Translations under genes and position numbers: made by a program | The notes under the pieces: generated by a model | What the model was told of the DNA's origin: nothing | The model's database searches: none | Seen by the model: the letters and a program-made list of their open reading frames with translations, nothing else | IMG/VR virus record: IMGVR_UViG_3300025137_004795 | Location: 1 to 46,695 of that record | Direction: 5' to 3' (one strand) | DNA: 46,695 bases | From: a virus | Part shown: in pieces, positions 7,690 to 15,818 of the stretch | Layout: every line of letters begins with the position of its first letter | How positions within the stretch are numbered: the stretch's first letter is position 1

Positions 7690-8275
7690 AGAATCAGAAA
7701 GAGACACACATTGTTCAGACAAGTGTTGCGGTGCAGACGTTAAAAGAGAAGATTGTGGATGTTCAGCAGACTGCGAACATTGTAATTGCAACGATACTAG
7801 TATTAAAGAATCAGTACAGAATAATGATCTCAAAGCATTAATAGATACCACAGTAAGTATTGATCAATACAAAAGTAAAATTGGCAAAGACTCAGAGATT
7901 ATTGTCCTAGCAATTAAATGTATGGACGAAGGACCTGCACAAGATCTAAGTCAGTTTTTGGAAACAGGACATAAGACATTAGATGTAGATGTAAGCCCAG
8001 GACCAGATCAAGAAGGCAAGTATACTGTATTTGTTGAAATGGAAAGAGATTCAGAAGCATTTAAAAAGATTGAAGCAATGCTGGAAGACACCAAAAGAGT
8101 TGACAATGAGATTGAGGACTGGATGTTCACTAGTTATGAGAACAAAAAACCTCAACAATTTAATAAAGATTCTTATCAAGCAAGTGTATTAGATTCTCCA
8201 GTTAAGTATGAGACAGAACACAATCCAGAAGCAAAAGAAATTGCTGAGAGAATGAAGTTCTTAAACACTTACTAA
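7670..8275 (+). CDS. Hypothetical protein with Cys-rich N-terminus
   Basis: About 201 residues. Three ATGs lie in a row (7664, 7667, 7670); the last has ideal spacing to AGGAG at 7659-7663 and is chosen. Residues about 15-45 contain a dense cluster of ten cysteines (CSDKCCGADVKREDCGC then CEHCNCND), likely to bind metal, perhaps Zn or Fe-S. The remainder is acidic and helical with no known domain. It sits between an unknown gene and IF-1, and its stop codon abuts the IF-1 start. No function is assigned. Confidence 0.75.
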   Translation: MPLDQIKESERDTHCSDKCCGADVKREDCGCSADCEHCNCNDTSIKESVQNNDLKALIDTTVSIDQYKSKIGKDSEIIVLAIKCMDEGPAQDLSQFLETGHKTLDVDVSPGPDQEGKYTVFVEMERDSEAFKKIEAMLEDTKRVDNEIEDWMFTSYENKKPQQFNKDSYQASVLDSPVKYETEHNPEAKEIAERMKFLNTY

Positions 8276-8494
8276 ATGGCAAAAGAAGAATTAGTCAAGT
8301 TTTCCGGTATTATTGTTGAATGTTTGCCAAAAGCAATGTTCAGAGTAGAATTAGAGAATGGACACATTATACTAGGAATAGTTAGTGGTAAAATACGAAA
8401 AAACAACATTAAGATTTTATTAGGAGATAGTGTTGATGTTGAGATGTCCGGATACGATCTTACAAAAGGTCGAATAACGTTTAGGTACAAATAA
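8276..8494 (+). CDS. infA: Translation initiation factor IF-1
   Basis: A 72-residue protein, exactly the usual bacterial length, that aligns along its whole length with bacterial IF-1: MAKEE start, the TLP-like [15 protein letters not shown] segment (residues 16-30), [15 protein letters not shown] (37-51) and the final [15 protein letters not shown]-1 is a single OB-fold that binds the ribosomal A site during initiation. The ATG directly follows the upstream stop (TAAATG) with no good ribosome binding site, so it is probably made by translational coupling. The surrounding genes are phage-like, so this is a phage-carried copy. It could favour phage mRNAs or replace host IF-1, but that is inference. 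Confidence 0.95.
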   Translation: MAKEELVKFSGIIVECLPKAMFRVELENGHIILGIVSGKIRKNNIKILLGDSVDVEMSGYDLTKGRITFRYK

Positions 8495-8961
8495 TGATAA
8501 AACTATATGCAATGTTAATAATCATAGCAATACTAGGTGGTGTTGGTTATGGTGGCTATGCTTATTATAAAGATAGTCAGCAACGTATCGCGACACTTAC
8601 TAGCAATAATGCTAAGTTAGATGGCGCCGTTAAATCAAGCGAACAAGCCATTGCTAGTATTCAAGCAGATATGAAAAAAGTTAATACTCAACTTAAGAAA
8701 GTAAGTAGTGACTTTGCAGATATTAGAGCTCAGAATAGTCAACTAGCAGAAAAACTAGAAACTATTGATTTAGGAATTCTAGCAATTAATAAAACGCCAA
8801 GTATAGAACGTGCTATCAATAGAGGCACAATTAATGCAGGGCGTTGTTTTGAAATTCTAAGTGGTTCTCCACTTACAATAAAAGAGAAGGAAGCAAAAGA
8901 TGGTAAGACATTCAATAAAGAGTGTCCTTGGCTTTGGCCTGGCAACACTACTACTGATTAA
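8494..8961 (+). CDS. Inner-membrane spanin-like protein (Rz-type)
   Basis: 155 residues. An N-terminal membrane anchor (about residues 5-25, YAMLIIIAILGGVGYGGYAYY) is followed by a long coiled coil (about 30-100) and a short C-terminal domain with two cysteines. This is the shape of an i-spanin, which spans the periplasm and joins an outer-membrane lipoprotein to fuse the membranes at lysis. The next gene, overlapping its 3' end by 62 bases in another frame, encodes a lipoprotein, which is the classic Rz/Rz1 arrangement. The spanin call rests on architecture, since these proteins show little sequence conservation. Confidence 0.65.
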   Translation: MIKLYAMLIIIAILGGVGYGGYAYYKDSQQRIATLTSNNAKLDGAVKSSEQAIASIQADMKKVNTQLKKVSSDFADIRAQNSQLAEKLETIDLGILAINKTPSIERAINRGTINAGRCFEILSGSPLTIKEKEAKDGKTFNKECPWLWPGNTTTD

Positions 8962-9322
8962 TCTTGGTGCATGTAGTGGTACTCCAATTTCATTATTAGA
9001 GGTATCAACTAAGCCAATAGAAAAACCGGAACTAACTCTACCACCAGTTGATGTCGTTAAGATGAGAAAGATAGACTGGATAATTATTACAGAAAAAAAC
9101 TTTGAGGAAATCGTTGCTAAGGCAAAGAAAGATGGAGTTCCAGTTAGTTTCTTTAGTTTAAGTGGAGATGGTTATGCTAACTTGGGTTTAAACTTTAGTG
9201 ACATTAGAGCACTAGTCCAGCAACAACAGGCAATTATTGCCGCCTATGATCAATACTATAAAGGTATTGATGATCAAATCGATAAAGCTAACAAAAGTAT
9301 AGAAGACTCTTCTTTATTCTAA
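8900..9322 (+). CDS. Outer-membrane lipoprotein, spanin partner (Rz1-type)
   Basis: 140 residues with a lipoprotein signal: positively charged start, hydrophobic stretch, and the lipobox LGAC with Cys25. A proline-rich segment follows. At 140 residues it is longer than lambda Rz1 but acceptable for an o-spanin of an overlapping pair. The gene begins inside the i-spanin-like gene in a different frame. The C-terminal half contains a helical region (QQQQAIIAAYDQYY) that could pair with the i-spanin coiled coil. Another kind of phage lipoprotein cannot be excluded. Confidence 0.65.
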   Translation: MVRHSIKSVLGFGLATLLLINLGACSGTPISLLEVSTKPIEKPELTLPPVDVVKMRKIDWIIITEKNFEEIVAKAKKDGVPVSFFSLSGDGYANLGLNFSDIRALVQQQQAIIAAYDQYYKGIDDQIDKANKSIEDSSLF

Positions 9323-9358
9323 TTTTAATGCTCTTTGGCAGACATACTTCTCCAGGAG

Positions 9359-9366
9359 ATTAAATA
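9359..9366 (+). promoter_or_regulatory. Late-type promoter motif ATTAAATA
   Basis: Two mismatches to TATAAATA, followed by C as in most other copies here. It lies 40 bases before the preferred dnaJ-like start. Confidence 0.4.
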
Positions 9367-9406
9367 CATTTACATAACAGAGAAAACGGTTATGTGGGAG
9401 AGAGAA

Positions 9407-10093
9407 ATGAGAAGAAGTAGTAACCCCTGGGATATATTAGGGGTGACGCAAAGTGCAAGTATAGATGAAGTTAAAGAGTCATACAAACGTTTGGCTTTCA
9501 GATACCATCCAGACAAGGCTACAGGTAACGAAGAATACTTTAAGTTAATTCACTCAGCATACGAACAACTCCGTAAACGTACACATGTACCAGTACTAAC
9601 AAAACCAGATACGAAACTTGTAAACTTAAAACTTTCTATTAAGCAACAGATTGAAGGTGTTAGTGATATTATTGATACTGATGAGGGATTTGCCTTACTA
9701 GCAAAGATTCCAGCAGGTGCTACATTAAACGAAAAGTTTAAAGTAAAACATAATAATAAAGATTACATAATTAATATTAAAGAATTATCACATAAACTCT
9801 TTACAAGACACGGATTGAATGTTATAATGTATTTAGATGTAGACATAATAACAGCAATGACAGGTGGTAAGGTAGTAATACAATCACCAGTTGAACAAGA
9901 ATTAGAATTATGGATACCAGCAGGAAGCAAGAATAAAAATTTTATAGTTTTAGAGGGCATGGGTCTATTAGATCGTAAAACAAGACGTAGGGGTAATCTA
10001 CATATATTTTTAAAAGTAGACATACCAGTATTAAACACACCAGAAGACATAGCAAAATTTATAGTAAGGTTAAAAAATAATGACAGATATTGA
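9407..10093 (+). CDS. DnaJ-like co-chaperone (J domain plus C-terminal substrate domain)
   Basis: About 228 residues. The J domain fills roughly residues 4-60: NPWDILGV, the helix II basic stretch, and the essential HPD at YHPDK. The C-terminal half resembles the DnaJ peptide-binding domain (GGKVVIQSP, LWIPAG and RRGNLHIFLKVDIP). The Gly/Phe linker and zinc finger are missing, as in CbpA-type proteins, and the protein is shorter than CbpA (about 306). It would stimulate host DnaK. The start at 9407 has GGGAG five to nine bases upstream; in-frame ATGs at 9335 and 9392 are less likely, the first because it precedes the promoter motif. It overlaps the ClpA-like gene by 14 bases, making a chaperone-unfoldase pair. 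Confidence 0.88.
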   Translation: MRRSSNPWDILGVTQSASIDEVKESYKRLAFRYHPDKATGNEEYFKLIHSAYEQLRKRTHVPVLTKPDTKLVNLKLSIKQQIEGVSDIIDTDEGFALLAKIPAGATLNEKFKVKHNNKDYIINIKELSHKLFTRHGLNVIMYLDVDIITAMTGGKVVIQSPVEQELELWIPAGSKNKNFIVLEGMGLLDRKTRRRGNLHIFLKVDIPVLNTPEDIAKFIVRLKNNDRY

Positions 10094-12389
10094 AAACATT
10101 GTAATGGAGGCAATTAGCCTAGCCAAAAGATTTGGACATGAATATGTTACCCTTGAGCATTTGACAGCAGTAGTATTAGACGATAGTATGATTCGTACAA
10201 TGTGCTATGAGCTACAAGCTGATAGTGAGGGCATTCAAGAAGCACTAATGCTACACCTCAATGAGGATTGTAGAGAACTAATTACTGATCCACAGGAAGA
10301 AGTTATACCACGTAAAACACAGATGTTAGAGCGTGTTTTTAATAGAGCATTAACACAAGCACTATTTCAAGGTAAGAGAAAAATTAATCAATTGGATCTT
10401 ATGTTAAGTATCCTAACTGAAGACAAGAGTGCTAGTGTAAAGTTTACTAATGAGCTAGGCTTAAACAAGACGAAACTAGTTAACTGGATGTCAGATGCAC
10501 AACAGGATGGTCGCGGTAGAGTTAAAGAACTTGAAATGGCTGCCAAAAGTGTTAGCACACAAAAAGCAGCAGATGATGTATTAGCACAATTTACAATTAA
10601 TATGAATGAAGCAAGTGCAGATTATGATGATGTAGTTGGTAGACGTGAAGAACTTCGTGATCTAGTACAAACACTTGCTCGTAAGAAAAAGTCTAATGCA
10701 GTATTAGTTGGTCCAAGTGGTGTAGGTAAAACTGCTATCGTTGAAGGACTTGCAAAATTAATTGTTGAAGGTAATGTTCCGGAAACAATTATAAAAATGA
10801 AAGTTCTTAGTTTAGATATGACTAAGATGGTTGCGGGTACAAAGTATAGAGGTGACTTTGAGGAACGTATGAAGCAACTAGGTGAAGCCCTTGAAATTGT
10901 GGATGATGTTATCCTATTCATTGATGAGATACACATGATTGTCGGGGCAGGTAATACTGGTGGTAGTATGGATGCTGGTAATATGTTGAAGTCAACATTA
11001 ACAAGTGGCAAACTAAAAGTTATTGGTGCTACTACAGATGAAGAATATAGAAAAGTATTTGAGAAAGAATCAGCACTAGCTCGTAGATTTACAAAGATTC
11101 AAATTAATGAGCCTACTGTAGAAGAAGCAAAAGAGATACTTACCAACATATTAATTAGTTATGAAGTATATCACGTTGTTGATATTGATAAAGAGGCCGC
11201 CGAACTTGCAGTTGATCTAAGTGATCAATATATCTTTAATAAGAAACTTCCAGACAAAGCATTTGATGTGATCGATAGAGCATGTGCATACAATAAAATT
11301 TTGCCAGCTGATCAACAAATAAAACGTATTACTGTTGAAGAGATTCGTAGCGAGGTTGCTAGAACAACAGGTATTCCTGTTGAACACTTAGGTACTAAAA
11401 ACGAAGACCAAACTATTAAGAAACATGGTGAAGTTGAGGAGTATCTAAAGAATACAGTATTTGGACAAGAAAATGCAATTGATAAAGTAACAAATAGCAT
11501 TACAGTTAGCCTAGCAGGACTTAAAGATCCTAATAAACCAGTTGGTAGTTACTTGTTTACAGGCCCTACCGGTGTAGGTAAAACGGAACTTGCTAAACGT
11601 TTAGCACAAGCAATGGGTATGAAACTTGTACGTTATGATATGGCAGAATATCAGGAAAGACATACAGTATCAAAACTTATTGGTAGCCCTCCGGGATATG
11701 TAGGACATGGTGACGGTAAAGCAGGTGATGGATTATTAATCAGTGAACTAGAAGACAATCCAAACTGTGTATTACTATTAGACGAAGTAGAAAAAGCACA
11801 CCCAGATATTATGAGTGTCATGTTAGCACTAATGGATGATGGAGTTATTACTAGTTCAACAGGTAAAAAAGTATCAGGCAAAAACTGTATTATTATAATG
11901 ACAAGCAACTTAGGAGCAAGAGAAGGTGCAACGTCTAGTATTGGATTTAGTGAAAACTCATACAATGCTAAAGCAGTCACAGAAGCAATTAACAATTACT
12001 TTGCACCAGAGTTTAGAAACAGACTTGATGGACAAATACAGTTCGATGCACTAAAACCAGAGAACATGAGACGTATTGTTAAGAAGTTTCTTGGACAAAT
12101 TGAAGGTTATGTTGCAAGTAGATTTATCAAAATTCAATGGAATGAAAGTATTATTTCTTATCTTGAGAAAAAAGGCTTTGATTCAATAATGGGTGCGAGA
12201 CCATTGGGTAGACTTATTAATGAAAAGATAAAACTCCCAATGTCCAAAGTACTACTGGAAAACAAAGTAGATTGGATTCACGCCACTTACGATCCTATAA
12301 ACCAAATCGTTAAAATTAAACACGGCACCAAGGAGGTTGAAAAAATTGTACAACAATCTAAGAAAAAACCCGAAATGGAAACCAACTAG
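10080..12389 (+). CDS. clpA: ClpA-like AAA+ unfoldase
   Basis: 769 residues, close to E. coli ClpA (758). An N-terminal Clp repeat domain covers about 1-140. AAA-1 has Walker A GPSGVGKT (211-218) and Walker B ILFIDEIH. AAA-2 has Walker A GPTGVGKT (495-502), Walker B VLLLDEVEKAHPDIM, and the C-terminal GARPLGR sensor-2 region. There is no ClpB-type middle domain, so it is a protease partner rather than a disaggregase. The loop motif IGF at 621-623 is where ClpA and ClpX carry the IGL/IGF tripeptide that docks on ClpP. No ClpP gene is seen, so it probably works with host ClpP and may redirect host proteolysis. It is coupled to the DnaJ-like gene upstream. Confidence 0.95.
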   Translation: MTDIENIVMEAISLAKRFGHEYVTLEHLTAVVLDDSMIRTMCYELQADSEGIQEALMLHLNEDCRELITDPQEEVIPRKTQMLERVFNRALTQALFQGKRKINQLDLMLSILTEDKSASVKFTNELGLNKTKLVNWMSDAQQDGRGRVKELEMAAKSVSTQKAADDVLAQFTINMNEASADYDDVVGRREELRDLVQTLARKKKSNAVLVGPSGVGKTAIVEGLAKLIVEGNVPETIIKMKVLSLDMTKMVAGTKYRGDFEERMKQLGEALEIVDDVILFIDEIHMIVGAGNTGGSMDAGNMLKSTLTSGKLKVIGATTDEEYRKVFEKESALARRFTKIQINEPTVEEAKEILTNILISYEVYHVVDIDKEAAELAVDLSDQYIFNKKLPDKAFDVIDRACAYNKILPADQQIKRITVEEIRSEVARTTGIPVEHLGTKNEDQTIKKHGEVEEYLKNTVFGQENAIDKVTNSITVSLAGLKDPNKPVGSYLFTGPTGVGKTELAKRLAQAMGMKLVRYDMAEYQERHTVSKLIGSPPGYVGHGDGKAGDGLLISELEDNPNCVLLLDEVEKAHPDIMSVMLALMDDGVITSSTGKKVSGKNCIIIMTSNLGAREGATSSIGFSENSYNAKAVTEAINNYFAPEFRNRLDGQIQFDALKPENMRRIVKKFLGQIEGYVASRFIKIQWNESIISYLEKKGFDSIMGARPLGRLINEKIKLPMSKVLLENKVDWIHATYDPINQIVKIKHGTKEVEKIVQQSKKKPEMETN

Positions 12390-12972
12390 CAAACTCTGGT
12401 ATAGTAAATATCATTGTAGTATTAAGCTAGGACCATTTGATCAAGTGGGTAAATATGCTCCAATGATAGAACGACCCCATAGGCAATCCAATAGTTATGG
12501 ACAACTTGATGGGAAGTTTGCTATTATGTGGACAACTATATACACAACAGATGCAAAACTTTTAGAAGGATTAACAAAACTTTACCCTTATGAGGAGGTA
12601 CATACACCAATGAATGAAAAACATGCAACTCACCTATTGGATGGTGATCATACTATGGCTATTAGACCAGCAAAATGGTACAATCAATATAGATATAAAC
12701 TAGAGTGTTCAAGTTGGAGACGTTGGGGAGAGAAGACTGATGAAAAAGATCTACAACATGCTGATAAGTTTATTAAAGAATCATTTAAACGAAAAGATTC
12801 TAGGTTCCGTGCATCAGAAGGTTACTACTATAGTGATGCTAAGACAAGACTTCCTATTATATACACTAATGATGAAGCATCATTAATGCTATTCAAACTA
12901 ACATTTAGTAAAGCGATACCCATTTGTATTACTGAAGCAGTGACCTACGATGAAATAAAAGATCTTGCATAA
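12346..12972 (+). CDS. Hypothetical protein overlapping clpA
   Basis: About 208 residues, rich in Lys, Tyr and Trp, with no family I recognise. No ATG is available at the 5' end. The TTG at 12346 is preferred because AGGAGG (12331-12336) lies nine bases before it; an in-frame TTG at 12337 touches that site and is too close. The reading frame overlaps the clpA 3' end by about 44 bases in another frame. The next gene has its own late-type promoter within this gene's stop region. Confidence 0.65.
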   Translation: MYNNLRKNPKWKPTSKLWYSKYHCSIKLGPFDQVGKYAPMIERPHRQSNSYGQLDGKFAIMWTTIYTTDAKLLEGLTKLYPYEEVHTPMNEKHATHLLDGDHTMAIRPAKWYNQYRYKLECSSWRRWGEKTDEKDLQHADKFIKESFKRKDSRFRASEGYYYSDAKTRLPIIYTNDEASLMLFKLTFSKAIPICITEAVTYDEIKDLA

Positions 12973-12975
12973 ATA
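12968..12975 (+). promoter_or_regulatory. Late-type promoter motif CATAAATA
   Basis: One mismatch to TATAAATA, 26 bases before the ATG of the 58-residue gene at 13002; it overlaps the stop codon of the upstream gene. Confidence 0.55.
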
Positions 12976-13001
12976 CTATTATAATAAAGGAGATTTCATC
13001 T

Positions 13002-13178
13002 ATGGCGAAAATTAACGAAAGTATAATCGTAGTTAAGGTCAGTGAATTAGTCAAAGACAATGCAGAATCTGGACCAGCTCTATCGGCTGAAGCAGTTACA
13101 CAATTGGAAGCAGTAGTTAAAGAATTAGCTGGTGGCAATGCACTAATCGAAATTGAATCAAGTAATCAAGGACACTAA
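13002..13178 (+). CDS. Small hypothetical protein, likely late gene
   Basis: A 58-residue protein beginning MAKINESIIVVKVSELV and ending NQGH. It has a clear ribosome binding site (AAAGGAGA) and a late-type promoter 26 bases upstream, and lies directly ahead of the structural block. It is mostly helical, acidic and hydrophobic in pattern, with no known domain. A virion or assembly role is suggested only by position. Confidence 0.7.
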   Translation: MAKINESIIVVKVSELVKDNAESGPALSAEAVTQLEAVVKELAGGNALIEIESSNQGH

Positions 13179-13182
13179 GTGA

Positions 13183-13557
13183 ATGGCAAATTCAATCATA
13201 ATTCTAACTAATAAAGAAGAACTATCGTACACCGGAGAAAAGCACAAAGGTGATGGTTACTATGGCTATAGTGATGGCTTACATACTGTAAGTTTTCATG
13301 TATCTAACTTCATTGGTAGAATTTTTCTACAAGCAACTCTTGTCGAAGCACCTACAGAAGCTGATTGGTTTGACATTGAATTAACCCTATCAACACCCTA
13401 CATAGAATTCTCTACCCAGACAACAAAAACAGAAGGTGCAAGTTTCACTGGAAACTTTGTATGGGTAAGAGGAAAAGTAGATCGTAGCCACCTAGTTGCG
13501 GCCAGCTATGTATCAGCGACACATGGAAGATTAGAAAAGATTGTCCTTGTAATTTGA
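13183..13557 (+). CDS. Putative small virion structural protein
   Basis: 124 residues with mainly beta-strand character, no signal peptide and no catalytic motif. It sits 4 bases after the small gene upstream, with AAGGAC as ribosome binding site, and directly before two large fibre genes. Beta-rich proteins of this size next to fibres are often tail or fibre-attachment components, but the assignment is positional. Confidence 0.6.
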   Translation: MANSIIILTNKEELSYTGEKHKGDGYYGYSDGLHTVSFHVSNFIGRIFLQATLVEAPTEADWFDIELTLSTPYIEFSTQTTKTEGASFTGNFVWVRGKVDRSHLVAASYVSATHGRLEKIVLVI

Positions 13558-13568
13558 AGCCTCGGTTG

Positions 13569-13576
13569 TATAAATA
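13569..13576 (+). promoter_or_regulatory. T4-type late promoter (exact TATAAATA)
   Basis: Exact TATAAATAC, 22 bases before the TTG start of the first fibre gene. Confidence 0.75.
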
Positions 13577-13598
13577 CATACAATAGAGGAGACACAAG

Positions 13599-15818
13599 TT
13601 GGCAATTAATGCATATTCAACCGGCGTAACGCAGGGCGTTCCATCTAGTATTGATATAAAATCTAACGTAGCTCAAGGAGATATGTTATATTGGAATGCG
13701 ACTCTCAATTTATTTGAGACTGCTCCGCAACGTCTAATACCAGTAAACACCAGTGACCTAACTAATGACATACCTTTTACTACACAACAGTATGTTATTA
13801 ATGCTATTGCGAATGCAAGTATTGAAGGTGCTGAAGTTGACTTATCAATATACGACACTATAACAAGTGTTGATAGTAAGATTGCTGGAATAAACAATTT
13901 TGATGGACTGTTTAGTAGTTTAACAAGTACACCAACTACTCTTGCAGGTTATGGAATTACAGATGCTTTTGATGGTGACTATAATTCATTAACCAACAAG
14001 CCCAATTTGTTTAGTGGTAATTATAACGACTTAACAAATAAACCAGTAGTAACTGCACAGACTCTAGTATTTGATGGTGAAACACTTTCAATTACAAATG
14101 GTAATAATGTTAGTCTAGCAGGTATTAGACAAACACTTAGTATTTCAGGAACAACATTAACATTAAGCGATGGTAATAGTGTAAGCCTTGCTGGACTCGG
14201 CGGTGGCGGAGGCGGTATTGCACTCACTGATTTGAGTATTGCGGCAGAACCTTCAGCTAGTGGTGATGGTGATGTTTCTTTTAACGATTCAACTGGCGTA
14301 TTTACATATACTCCACCAGATCTAAGTAGTTTTGCCACTACAGCCAGTATACCTGCAGACGTAAGTGATCTAACAGATACAGGTAGCCTACTAGATTCAG
14401 ATAAAGCAGTAGGTGATTTAACTGATGTAAGCAATGTAGCACCAACTACTGGACAAATATTAAAATGGGACGGATCCGAATGGGCACCAGCGGCAGACTC
14501 AGGTGCTGGCGGTGGAGGTATTTCACTTACTGATATTAGTGTAGGTGCTGAAGCATCTGCATCAGGCGATGGAGATATCTCATATAATAACGTAACAGGT
14601 GTAATTACATATACTCCACCAGTTATAGGAGCAGAGAGTCCAATTGGTTGGGCAACAAGTGGTGCTGAAAATCAATTTCGTACTACAGATACATTTACAG
14701 AATCAGGAACAACATTTACAGTAAGAGGCACAATATTTGATGCTGACGGTAAATTACAAATAGAATTAGCAAACTTCAGTCCTATAGTTAGTGCTACTGC
14801 ACAGAGTTTAAGTTGGGACGTTGCGGCAACACAATTTGCAGTAACAATAGATAACCCAAGTGATTTTACAACTAAATGGATTAATGAAGTAGCATCAATA
14901 ACAAGTGCAACTGGCGTACACACAACTTTATCAGATTATACAACAACAGGAACAAGTGCAACACCGGCAGGTGGTGTAGATTGGACACAGACATTTACTA
15001 CGAATGCAACAGCCGTTATTACAAGTAATGGTACTGGCTTAACAGGTGGTACTGCTGGTGCAACAATAGGATATAATGATAATTCAGCTGCGGCTTGGAC
15101 AACAACGAATGCGATAACTTGGAACTGGCAAAATGCTAATAGTACAATATCATTTAGTAGTCTAACAGGTAAAACATTTTTAGAATCATATTCAACTATT
15201 GATTATACAGTTAACATTACAGGATTATACACTCCTTCAAACGCAGTTACAACAGTAACATCGACAGGTGGTGCAGTATCAAGTACCACTGGCAGTGGAA
15301 CATTTACATTTACTGATGCAATACACAAAGATAACAATACTGGAAGAAGTGTTAGTGCTTCTACAGTCTTTACTCGTCCAGCGGCAGTAACAGGCACGAG
15401 TTATACTGCCACTGATACAGCACAAGATACAACAATTTCAGCATCATTTACATATCCTAGTTTATATGTATTCACAGCATCAGTTGGTACAGTACCAGTA
15501 GTAGGTGATATTGTTTCAGGTAGTTCGTTTGTTGCTGGTGTAACACAATTAGGTAATCAGACAAAGAGTATAGACACATTTATTACCAACTCCGCGGCCG
15601 TTCCACAAGGTTTTTGGATGGCAGTTAGAACATCAGCATCACAACCCACAGCATTTAAAACAGGTATCAGTAGTGCGTTGTTATCAGATGTCACTCCTAC
15701 AACAGGAAGTACAGTTGATCTAGCACCGGGTAGTCCAGCCGGAGATTATACTGCTGAAGAATACACACTATATGGATTAACACTCCAGCCTGGACAAACT
15801 TATGTGAGGATTAGTTAA
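13599..15818 (+). CDS. Tail fibre-like repeat protein 1
   Basis: 739 residues, rich in Thr, Ser, Asn and Gly, almost without Cys, and built of short beta repeats. The start is TTG at 13599 with GGAGA at an ideal distance. The N-terminal half has the 'FSGNYNDLTNKP' type repeat (residues about 125-150) common in marine myophage fibres, Gly-rich hinges (GLGGGGGGIALTDLSI), and a block DLTDVSNVAPTTGQILKWDG near 273-292 that recurs in the next gene. The C-terminal half (about 350-735) lacks these repeats and is probably the receptor-binding or shaft region. Translation is coupled to the next gene (TTAATG). It is likely to sit at the tail or baseplate and take part in host recognition. Confidence 0.8.
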   Translation: MAINAYSTGVTQGVPSSIDIKSNVAQGDMLYWNATLNLFETAPQRLIPVNTSDLTNDIPFTTQQYVINAIANASIEGAEVDLSIYDTITSVDSKIAGINNFDGLFSSLTSTPTTLAGYGITDAFDGDYNSLTNKPNLFSGNYNDLTNKPVVTAQTLVFDGETLSITNGNNVSLAGIRQTLSISGTTLTLSDGNSVSLAGLGGGGGGIALTDLSIAAEPSASGDGDVSFNDSTGVFTYTPPDLSSFATTASIPADVSDLTDTGSLLDSDKAVGDLTDVSNVAPTTGQILKWDGSEWAPAADSGAGGGGISLTDISVGAEASASGDGDISYNNVTGVITYTPPVIGAESPIGWATSGAENQFRTTDTFTESGTTFTVRGTIFDADGKLQIELANFSPIVSATAQSLSWDVAATQFAVTIDNPSDFTTKWINEVASITSATGVHTTLSDYTTTGTSATPAGGVDWTQTFTTNATAVITSNGTGLTGGTAGATIGYNDNSAAAWTTTNAITWNWQNANSTISFSSLTGKTFLESYSTIDYTVNITGLYTPSNAVTTVTSTGGAVSSTTGSGTFTFTDAIHKDNNTGRSVSASTVFTRPAAVTGTSYTATDTAQDTTISASFTYPSLYVFTASVGTVPVVGDIVSGSSFVAGVTQLGNQTKSIDTFITNSAAVPQGFWMAVRTSASQPTAFKTGISSALLSDVTPTTGSTVDLAPGSPAGDYTAEEYTLYGLTLQPGQTYVRIS
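14403..14493 (+). repeat. Dispersed fibre repeat block, copy 1
   Basis: DNA encoding 'DLTDVSNVAPTTGQILKWDGSEWAPAAD'. Related copies lie at about 16146-16232 and 16520-16604 in the neighbouring fibre gene, with long identical runs such as AAATGGGACGGA. Confidence 0.6.

Noticed and set aside
9335-9406. Longer N-terminus for the DnaJ-like protein
   Set aside because: The upstream start precedes the late-type promoter motif and lacks a ribosome binding site; the J domain starts right after the ATG at 9407.
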